DNA from: G963667675 sp965197565
GTDB lineage: Bacteria > Chloroflexota > Dehalococcoidia > Lucifugimonadales > UBA3495
Assembly: GCA_965197565.1 (NCBI GenBank)
Contig: CBDANK010000004.1
Location: forward strand, 558,001-622,000
DNA: 64,000 nucleotides
Direction of reading: 5' to 3'
Shown: positions 48,269 to 56,134 of the stretch, in pieces
How the letters are laid out: every line of letters begins with the position of its first letter
Position numbering within the stretch: the first letter of the stretch is position 1
Notes under the pieces: generated by a model
What the model saw: the letters and a program-made list of their open reading frames with translations, nothing else
Database searches by the model: none
Told to the model about the DNA's origin: nothing
Program-made: the position numbers and the translations under genes

Positions 48269-48559
48269 ATGGACCGAGATGAGGTCCTGGAAACGCTGCG
48301 GGCCCACAAACCGACTCTTATGGAACGGTTCAGCGTAACCGCCATCGCCCTTTTCGGTTCCTTTGCTCGGGACCAGGCTACCGACCGGAGCGACGTGGAC
48401 ATCCTGGTCAGCTTCGACCCACCCCCAAGCTGGCAAAGCTACTTCGGAGCCCAATTCTACCTGGAGGACTTGCTGGGGCGACCGGTGGACCTAGCAACCA
48501 ACGAAGACCTGCGGGCCGAAATACGTCCGTATGTGGAACGGGACGTGATAAGTGTCTGA
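48269..48559 (+). CDS. MntA-type minimal nucleotidyltransferase antitoxin
   Basis: A 96-residue protein. Nucleotidyltransferase signature GSFARDQATDRSDVDILVSF (about 30-49) with GSF and the D-x-D pair, then VDLATNEDLRAEIRPYVERD. Such proteins AMPylate and so silence HepT/HEPN ribonucleases. GGAGAAG precedes the start. Its stop overlaps the HepT gene, which is broken, so the antitoxin now has no functional partner here. Confidence 0.85.
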   Translation: MDRDEVLETLRAHKPTLMERFSVTAIALFGSFARDQATDRSDVDILVSFDPPPSWQSYFGAQFYLEDLLGRPVDLATNEDLRAEIRPYVERDVISV

Positions 48560-48918
48560 TGCCTCGCACGAGAATCGTGAATGGCATTTCTATATTCAAG
48601 ATATGCTGGACTTCGGCGAGAAGGTCTTGTCATATACCAATGGACTAGACCAGGATGCCTTCATCGCCGATGGTCTTGGACGCCACGCTGCGCAATATCG
48701 AACTGATTGGTGAGGCGGCTACTCATATCCCGCCTGAGGTGCGTGAGTCCTACCCCAAGGTCCCGTGACAGGTCATCGTCGGAACTCGCAACCGTTTGGC
48801 TCACTCCTACTTGCACATCAGCAACATCGTTATATGGTCCATAATCCAGGATGCAATTCCAAACCTGTTGCTCCAACTGCGGAAGATGCTGGAGGCCGTA
48901 CGACAAGAGACCCCATGA
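48552..48918 (+). pseudogene. HepT (HEPN ribonuclease) toxin with frameshift and nonsense codon
   Basis: GTG start overlapping mntA. Residues 1-40 (HFYIQDMLDFGEKVLSYTNG) match HepT. A one-base shift near 48670 leads to LDATLRNIELIGEAATHIPP. Then TGA at 48766-48768, where HepT has Trp (KVP-W), is followed by QVIVGTRNRLAHSYL with the R-x(4)-H active site. Two lesions make the toxin inactive as written. The stop overlaps the second hsdR 5' copy (ATGA). Confidence 0.85.
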
Positions 48919-49100
48919 CCGCCCCCGCCAAGCTCAACGAGTTCCACCACGCCGAGGACCCGGCCCGGCGGTTGCTGGGGTGGACAGATTATCTGACTGG
49001 AGGAAACTGCGATGAACGATATGGACTCAGTCCGTTGGATGGTCACCTTCTTCCATTCGGAAGGCGGGTCCCGCGACGAGCCGGATTTCCCGCAGGTTGA
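48915..49100 (+). pseudogene. Truncated copy of the hsdR 5' end, number 2
   Basis: MTAPAKLNEFHHAEDPARRL matches the hsdR start at 49784 (MTTPAKLNEFNHAEAPARRL) at about nine bases in ten. An eight-base loss after TTGCTGG then breaks the match, and the frame continues without sense to 49100. The ribosome site of the next gene lies inside it. Confidence 0.8.
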
Positions 49101-49377
49101 GTTCTGGCATCCCAGCAAGAAAGCCTCGATGGAGGCAGGGGCCCGCGTTCTCCAAGAACTGAAGGACCGCGGCGATAATCGCGATTGGAAGGCGGTGGGA
49201 CATCCTGACCCGTTCAAGGTCGGTGTGGGTCAGCACCCCGGCGGGCAATGGATACTCCCGCCCCCGCCTCCGAAGATTTTCGACCCCGATAAAGTGCCTC
49301 TGATGGACCTGACCGACGAAGAATGGGAGGCTTTTGACTCCGCTCTCCGTGACGGCCGCGGACGGCGCGAGCAGTGA
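49012..49377 (+). CDS. Unknown protein paired with a PIN-domain gene
   Basis: A 121-residue protein with GGAGG eight bases before its ATG. Acidic, with FFHSEGGSRDEPDFPQVEFW near the N-terminus, a PPPPP stretch at about 82-86 and a closing DLTDEEWEAFDSAL helix. No named family recognised. Its stop overlaps the PIN gene start, which is the geometry of an antitoxin-toxin pair, so an antitoxin role is a reasonable guess. Confidence 0.5.
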   Translation: MNDMDSVRWMVTFFHSEGGSRDEPDFPQVEFWHPSKKASMEAGARVLQELKDRGDNRDWKAVGHPDPFKVGVGQHPGGQWILPPPPPKIFDPDKVPLMDLTDEEWEAFDSALRDGRGRREQ

Positions 49378-49787
49378 CACCGGGAAGTTCTGCCGTGGTT
49401 GTAGACACCAATATCGTGTCTTAACATTGCGCGAGGGTTCCCCTTGGCGTCATATTACCGGCTGCGACTCAGGGGCCGCCAGGTATTCGTATCGTTCCAG
49501 ACGGTCCAGGAGCTATGGTTCGGGGCGTACAACAATAGCTGGGGGATGGGCGGACGGACGACCTTGCCGAGCTAATCCGCCAGTACGATGTGGTGTGGCC
49601 CGACCCTGATATACTCCAAATGTCCGCCTATATTCGGGGTGTCCGGCAGGCTGCCGGACGCCGGCTGGAGGTGGCAGATTCTTGGAATGCCGCCACCGCG
49701 TTGTTCCTGGAATGCCCCCTGATGTCCCACGATGGAGACTTCGACAATATTCCCGGCCTACAACTCATCAGGGAGCAACCGCCATGA
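49374..49787 (+). pseudogene. PIN-domain toxin, frameshifted
   Basis: Pieces of one PIN protein in order: AVVVDTNIVS (first Asp) followed by a stop, then a second piece SYYRLRLRGRQVFVSFQTVQ continuing ELWFGAYNN (Glu), a shift, and finally a frame ending LEVADSWNAATALFLECPLM, SHDGDFDNIPGLQLI (Asp residues). At least two indels/nonsense changes inactivate it. It ends by overlapping the hsdR ATG (ATGA). Confidence 0.75.
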
Positions 49788-52700
49788 CCACCCCCGCCAA
49801 ACTCAACGAGTTCAACCACGCCGAGGCCCCGGCCCGACGGTTGCTGGAGCGGTTGGGGTGGACTTACGTGCCCCGTGACTCGCTGGCGGCGGAGCGGGGC
49901 GGAGAGCGTGAGGTATTGCTGAAGGGGCGGCTGCGGGCGGCCCTGCTGCGTCTCAACGAGTGGCTGACCGATGCCCAAGCGGACCGGGTTATCTTTGAAT
50001 TGGAACATATCGACGCCACCGGCATGCCCCGGAACCAAGCGGTCCACGAGTACCTGACCTACGGAATGCCCTTGACCGTGGACGGGCCGCGGGGCCGATA
50101 CACGCGCACCGTCCGCTTCTTCGACTTCGACCACCCCGAAAGCGGCCTCAATGAGTTCGTGGTCACCACCCAGTTCCGGGTCCGCCGGGGCCACCCTTCG
50201 ACAAGCTCAGGGCGAGCGGGTGAGATTGAGAACGACGAGCGACTGGTCATCCCCGACCTGGTCCTCTTCGTCAACGGCATCCCGCTAGTGGTGATGGAGG
50301 CCAAGTCGCCGTCGCTGCTGGACGTCTGGAAATCCCAGGCGGTGCGCCAGTTGCGCCGCTACCAAGAGGCCGGCCCGGAGTGGCAGGGCCGGGGGGCGCC
50401 GGAGCTTTTCCACTACAACCTGCTGTGCGTGGCCCACTGCGGGGCAGCCGCAGCCTACGCCTCCCTGGGCGCCCCGGAAAACGCCTACTTCGAGTGGAAG
50501 TCGGTCCTCCCCTATTCCGACGACGAGGTGCGGCAGCGGTTCGGGGAGGAACCCCACGGCCAGGCCCGGCTTATCGTCGGCCTCCTGGCCCCGGCCACCC
50601 TGCTGGACATCCTGCGGGACTACGTGGTGTACGAGCCGGAGCGGGGCCGGCTGGTCAAGAAACTGCCCCGCTACCAGCAATACCGGGCGGTGCGGGCGGC
50701 GTTGGCCTGCATCCTCACTGGCGAGAAACCCACCGAGCGGGGCGGTGTGGTCTGGCACACCAAGGGATCGGGCAAGTCGCTGATCATGCTGTGGCTGGCT
50801 ACCAAGGTGCGCCGGGAGCCAAGGCTGGCCAACGCGACCATCGTGGTGGTCACTGACCGCAAGCAACTGGACAAGCAGATCGCCGGAACCTTCGAGCGCT
50901 GCGGCTTTCCCGGACCTGAGCGGATGGACCGTTCGCGCCCCGAGCCTGCTGAACGGCGGGCCCGCCGCCGCAGGGAGAGGCCGGACCAACGCGACCCCCT
51001 CGACCTCCAGAGTGTCCTCAAGCAGGGCGGCAGCCGCACGGTGATGACCACCATCCAGAAGTTCGAGGAGGCGGTGACCACGCCGCAAGGGCGGCTGGAC
51101 GTGCTGAATCCCTCGGACAACGTAATCATCATGGCCGACGAGGCCCACCGTTCCCAGTACGGCGACCTAGGGGCGCTGATGTCCAAGGCACTGCCCAAGG
51201 CCACGCTGATCGGCTTTACCGGCACGCCGATAGAGAAGGGATTTGGATGCAGCACCACGCGACGTTTTGGGCATTTGATTGACGCTTACACCATCCCCCA
51301 GTCGGTGGCCGACGGCGCCACGGTGCCCATTCTCTACGAAGCCCGATTGCCCGAACTGGCCATTGAGGGGCCGGAGAGCTTGGACCGCCTGTTCGGCGGC
51401 CATCCGGAGAGTGTGCGGGAGCGGATACGCCGCAGGTACGCCAACAAGGAAACGGTGGCCGAGGCGGAACGGCGCATCGAGATGATTGCCTTGGACATCG
51501 CCAAACACTTCAAGGAAAGAGTGCGTTCCAACGGGTTCAAAGCCCAGGTGGTGGCTCCCAGCCGGGCCGCCGCCCTGCGCTACGCCGAAAACCTCAACAA
51601 TTTTGGCCTCAAAGCCTACCCCATAATCACTACTACTCCCAACGACGGCGCGGAGTTCAACGCCGTGCGGGACTTGGACCAGGAAACGGTAACCAACGCC
51701 TTCGTCGACCCGGATGGGGAGCCGGAAGTACTGGTGGTGGTGGACATGCTCCTGACCGGCTTTGACGCTCCGGTGGAGCAGGTGCTCTACTTGGACAAGC
51801 CGCTGCGGGAGCACGGCCTGCTCCAAGCCATCGCCCGGGTCAACCGCCGGTTTTCCCACCGGCAGGACGGCGTGGAAACCGAGAAGATCTACGGCTTGGT
51901 GGTGGACTACCACGGCGTCTCCCGTGACTTGGAGGAGGCCCTTTCCACCTTCGACTGGCCCGATGTCCAGGACAGCATGCAGGAACTGGAGGAGGACCCT
52001 GGGCCGCTGATGGAGTCCGCCGCGGTACAGGCCGAGTCCCACTTCAAGGGCCGGAACCTGGCCGACACCTGGGCCTGCGTCGCTGTCTTCGCCCCGGACG
52101 CGGCGACCGAGGGTAACTTCAAGGCCGACCTGTTCGAGCGGTTCAACACCGACTACCGCCGGTTCTCCCGCCTCATGGACCGCTTCCTGCCCGACCCCCG
52201 CGCCTTGGCCTACACCGGCCGTCTGGCCCGGCTCGCTGAGATTCGGGCTTACGTCCGGGCCCAGTTCCTGCGGGAGGACGCGGACGTGGACTGGACCGAG
52301 ATCGGGGCCAAGGTAAAGAGACTGGTGGACGAGCGAATTAGTGCCCAAGTGCGGGAGATGATGAAACCGCTGTCCATCCTGGACCAGGACTTCGAGCAGA
52401 AGATTGCCGCCCTGCCCCATGATGAGGCCCGGGCCTCGGTGATGGAGCACGCGATTCGCGCCCAAATTCACGAACGCCTGTCCGAAAGCCCGGTTTTCTA
52501 CGAGCGGTTGTCCCAGCGGCTGGCGCGCATCATCGACGACCTGCGCAACCGGCTTATCGAGACCGCCGATGCTGCCGGCGCATGGCAGCCCTGCGGCATG
52601 AGGTGCAGAGTGTGGCCGACATCGCGGCCCGCTACGGCATGAATACGGTGTCCTTTGCCATCTACCAGTTGCTGGACCAGTTCCCGGTTGGAGAAACGTT

Positions 52701-52962
52701 GAAATCTACGGCGGACGAGGGGCAAAGGCAGTACCGGACCGAGCTAGATGAGGAAACCAAGAGAGTTTCCCAGAGGGTCGAGAAGGTCATTGCTCAACAC
52801 CAGGGAGTGATTGACTGGCAGTCGAACCTGGACGTGCAACGGGAGATGCGCCGGGATATAAAGCGGGAATTGCGGCCAAATGGAGATTACACCGAGGGAC
52901 AGTTGGACGAACTGGCAAACCGCATCGTGGAATTGTCCCGGCGCGGTGGGAATGGTGGCTAG
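49784..52962 (+). pseudogene. hsdR: Type I restriction endonuclease subunit HsdR, frameshifted near the 3' end
   Basis: Start ATG at 49784. Residues about 158-174 (PDLVLFVNGIPLVVMEAKSP) are the PD-ExK nuclease. Walker A is TKGSGKS at about 326, motif II DEAH at about 451 (IIMADEAHRSQYG), and motif VI region LLTGFDAPVEQVLYLDKPL-REH followed by QAIARVNRRFS. The main frame ends at 52642, but the expected C-terminus continues from about 52580 in another frame (ALRHEVQSVADIAARYGM ... ANRIVELSRRGG) to 52962. A one-base indel near 52575 separates them. The motor and nuclease are intact, but the assembly domain would be lost. Confidence 0.9.
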
Positions 52963-53683
52963 CCGGGGGCTGGTCCGCTTCGGCGGCGCTGCCATCGAGT
53001 ACGAGGTGCGCCGGAGCGAACGCCGCAAGAAGACCGTCCAGATTACTGTGGACGGAAACGGCGTCCAGGTGGCGGCGCCCGCGGACACGCCGGACAGCGA
53101 GTTGCAGGCCATCGTCCGCAAGCGGGCGGCTTGGATTCTCAACCACGCCGCCGACACCGCGTTGGGAGCCGCCCCCAAGCGTTTCGTCAGCGGAGAGACC
53201 CTGCCCTACCTGGGCCGCAACGTACGCCTGATTGTCGAGGCTGTGGAGGAGCACGCCCCGGAGGTCCGCTTTGATCACTGGCGCTTCCGGGTTTCCGTGC
53301 CCAGCAGCCTTGAAGGCGAGGAACGTTACCAGCGCATCCGCCGCGCCGTAGTGGACTGGTACCGGGCCCGCGCCGCCGAGCGGTTGCGGTCCGGGGTCCA
53401 ACGTTGGTGGCCCCGCTTGGGCAACGGCGGCGAACCGCAGATACTCATTCGGGACCAGCGCCAACGCTGGGGAAGCTGCGCCCCCGACGGCACATTGCGG
53501 TTCAACTGGCGGATAATGATGCTGGAAGCGTCCTTGGTCGAGTACGTCATCGTCCACGAACTGGTCCACCTGAACATCAAGAACCACTCCGCCGATTTCT
53601 GGCGGGCAATGGCGAGCCTGCTGCCGGACGTGGAACACCGCCGCCGGCGACTGAGGGAAGCAGGGAAAACCCTCCCTCTGTGA
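52952..53683 (+). CDS. YgjP-like M48/DUF45 metallopeptidase
   Basis: A 243-residue protein, start at the ATG at 52952, overlapping the hsdR 3' end. The N-terminal half is a strand-rich domain (YEVRRSERRKKTVQITV). The zinc site is VIVHELVHLNIKNHSADFW (HExxH with a third His six residues on), preceded by QRWGSCAPDGTLRFNWRIMM. Such proteins commonly follow hsdR in type I loci. Proteolytic activity is predicted but not well characterised. It is intact. Confidence 0.9.
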   Translation: MVASRGLVRFGGAAIEYEVRRSERRKKTVQITVDGNGVQVAAPADTPDSELQAIVRKRAAWILNHAADTALGAAPKRFVSGETLPYLGRNVRLIVEAVEEHAPEVRFDHWRFRVSVPSSLEGEERYQRIRRAVVDWYRARAAERLRSGVQRWWPRLGNGGEPQILIRDQRQRWGSCAPDGTLRFNWRIMMLEASLVEYVIVHELVHLNIKNHSADFWRAMASLLPDVEHRRRRLREAGKTLPL

Positions 53684-54283
53684 TGTCTGCTCCGAACGTC
53701 ACGTCTGTTGGAAGCGCAGGACCATCAACTGATTCCTTGGCTCAATCTGCGCTGCTATGGCAAACACTCCCGCATACGGATGCAGCCCCATGACATCATC
53801 TTGGGCCGCTACTTCCACCAGAGGCCCAGGGTAAGCACCCAGCGCAGCAAGCGGCGCCCGTTTGGTCCTGGCAAACTCCCGTCGGGCCTCAGACAGCGCA
53901 TTCAACCGCCACCGGAGGTGGCCGGCCCTTTTCACCTGATCCAGCGGCTCCGTCTCCAGAGGTAGGGGCAGGGTCAAGTGGAAATCCCGGAGCACCGCTG
54001 GCCCCCACTCCAACTGGCGCACCGCTGGCCTTGGCCAGAATCGCCGACACTCTTGGCGCCACCATCGACGTCCTGTTGAGCGAATATAGGCGGCGCAACG
54101 TAATTGCCACTCAGCTTTGATTACCCGCGACTGGCTCCGATATGGCCCAACGTACAAAGACCTCGACGAAAGGACCGGAATGATTGGGAACGTAGGGGCG
54201 GATTCTCCCTTAGGACGATCATGCCGTTGGAGCCTCTCAGCTTTGAAGAGGGCAAGCACAATGGTGCCACCTTCTGGGAACAA
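53684..54283. other. Region of gene fragments without an intact gene
   Basis: At 54027-54118 a plus-strand stretch reads ALARIADTLGATIDVLLSEY, which is the C-terminal end of an XRE-type regulator and close to the end of the antitoxin at 61994. The rest has open frames on both strands but no motif I can name. It is probably the wreckage of another toxin-antitoxin module. Confidence 0.5.
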
Positions 54284-54454
54284 GGCGTGTGCAAAGTTGC
54301 GGAAAGGTGGGTGTGTAGCTTCCTGGCTCCTGTCGGGCGCGAAAAAATCCCCCTTAGTCCCCCTTTACGAAAGGGGGAGACAGGCGAAGCCCCCCTTTGA
54401 AAAAGGGGGGTTGGGGGGATTTTCGTATCCTTGTGGCCGACTTTGTACAAGTCC
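54284..54454 (+). mobile_element. MITE-like element, family C (full-length copy)
   Basis: GGCGTGTGCAAAGTTG at the left, GCGAAAAAATCCCCCTTAGT and CCCCCTTTACGAAAGGGGGA in the middle, TGGCCGACTTTGTACAAGTC at the right. The same order as 6389-6552 on the other strand. Confidence 0.65.
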
Positions 54455-54519
54455 TGCTTCCGGGAACCCCCGTTATAAAGCGCACGAGAGCCCGTCCTTC
54501 CTGGCCTCCGGCCTGCAGT

Positions 54520-55016
54520 TCAGCTTGACCGCATCCGCCACCCTGCTGGTGACGCCGGTCGTGAGCGGCCCGTTTCTTCTGCAACGACTGCGGCCGCCGG
54601 GTCCGGCGAAATTGCGGCGGCCACGTGCAACTGCCGTCCAATGGCTCCCAGAGCGGCGTCCATTTGGTCCAACCGCGAGCGGTGCTGAACGTCCAGGACG
54701 CGATCAACCTGCGGCAGATGCCACCCCAGCCGACGAGCTAACTCCGCTTTGCCGATGCCCTGGTCTCTCATGCCTTGATACAGCATCACCTTGACGGAGG
54801 TGAGCGTCGGCAGGATGGCGTAGGCCGCGCCCTGGGACGGCTGGGAATGTCCTTCCGGTCATGGATGCGGGCCGCTATCGCCTCTTCCAGCGCGTGGACG
54901 GCGCGGGCGATAGCCTCCTCCTGGTCATCCCCAAAGGTAGTCAACTCCGGGAAGTCGAGGGACGTCGCAAACACGACGCCGTCATCATCTTCGAGCACTA
55001 TCGGATAAGCAAGCAT
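54520..55016 (-). pseudogene. HicB-family antitoxin with C-terminal HTH, frameshifted
   Basis: The first frame (55016 down) gives the HicB domain: MLAYPIVLEDDDGVVFATSL, DFPELTTFGDDQEEAIARAV. Near 54840 the frame shifts, and the second frame continues QGAAYAILPTLTSVKVMLYQ into an XRE helix-turn-helix (GIGKAELARRLGWHLPQVDR). This long HicB-plus-HTH form is well known as a self-repressing antitoxin. One indel splits it. No hicA is obvious upstream (55017-55247 holds nothing I can name). Confidence 0.75.
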
Positions 55017-55247
55017 CAGCCCAACCCCAAATCTTTCTTGATCTTCGCAAAGTAGCTGGACCGGGCCTAACAGACAAGCGAGAACGCTCTTCGTCCAGCT
55101 TTGTTGTTCTCAACAAGCGCCCTGCACATGTTCGAGGCACACTCGGTGGACCGCTGACGAGAAGTTCTACTGCGCTGCAAGTCATGTCACCGAAAGCGTG
55201 CGCTGGATGGGAGAGTTCGTTGCGCCAAGATAGTGAGTGAATGCGGC

Positions 55248-55634
55248 CTACCACAAGCGCCGGACGCCGTACCGGTCGAAAAGAGACTCACTGGATATGA
55301 GGACTAGGTTGCGCGACAATGCTTGGGCGATGAGCATCCGGTCGAAGGGGTCGCGGTGGATACCGAGCAGGGACCCAGCGCGGACCGCATCATCTACGGT
55401 TATGGGCAGCTCCTTAAAGTCCTGGCTGGCTATTGTTCCCGTAATGTCCAAGGCCAGCCTCTCCGCTTCCGGCAGTTTGCCGAGTCGATGCTTGGTGATG
55501 ATTTCCCAGGCCGACGCCGCACTTATCAGCACGTTGTTCTCTTCATCCTCTATCGCCCGTCGGGCGGGTGGCGGCAACCGGTCGCTTCCGGCGAACCACC
55601 AGATCAAGGCATGGGTGTCGAGCAGTAATCGCAA
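55248..55634 (-). CDS. PIN-domain toxin (VapC-like)
   Basis: A 128-residue protein: RLLLDTHALIWWFAGSD (first Asp), SAASAWEIITKHRLGKL (Glu), HRDPFDRMLIAQALSRN (Asp pair). It has the same sub-type as the PIN toxin at 44471. Its start lies inside the 3' end of the antitoxin gene. The pair is intact, transcribed away from mutS. Confidence 0.9.
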   Translation of the reverse strand: MRLLLDTHALIWWFAGSDRLPPPARRAIEDEENNVLISAASAWEIITKHRLGKLPEAERLALDITGTIASQDFKELPITVDDAVRAGSLLGIHRDPFDRMLIAQALSRNLVLISSESLFDRYGVRRLW

Positions 55635-55870
55635 CTACAACCACCCTCCCAGGCGGCCAGTTCTTCTTCCGGCAGCGGGTCAAAGAATCTGTCGTCGATC
55701 TCTATCAGGCCCTTCATGGAGCCGAATTGCCGCTTGCCCCGCTTTTGGATGCTTACCAGCCGAGCCACCGGCTTTCCGTTGCGGGCGATGATGACCTCTT
55801 CGCCGGCCTCGACCTTCGCCAGCAGGCGCGACAGGTTAGTCTTCGCTTCATGGACGTTTACTCTTATCAT
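55604..55870 (-). CDS. Phd/YefM-type antitoxin
   Basis: An 88-residue protein. MIRVNVHEAKTNLSRLLAKV, then GEEVIIARNGKPVARLVSIQ, the Phd/YefM fold. It overlaps its PIN toxin by 31 bases. The C-terminal tail carries CSCDYC, which is unusual for the family and might reflect a run-on end. Confidence 0.9.
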   Translation of the reverse strand: MIRVNVHEAKTNLSRLLAKVEAGEEVIIARNGKPVARLVSIQKRGKRQFGSMKGLIEIDDRFFDPLPEEELAAWEGGCSCDYCSTPMP

Positions 55871-56134
55871 AGCCGGCTCCCCGAGGATGAGCTTAGCTAA
55901 TGATATGACCAGTCCATCGGGTTATCAAGTGGAAGGGACCCGTTTCGGGTCATGGAGATGTGGGCCATGAGACAGGTACAGCGGTTGGAACGATTGAATA
56001 GATGCAACCGTGTTTTCTAAAAGGGAGTCTATTGGCCTCGGTTCTCCAGCCAGCGTCTCACTGACCGGCGGCTGACTTTTGTGTTGACCCGTGGGTTAGA
56101 ATTGCTGGTGTAACTCGCCGAGGTTGGGTGAGCC

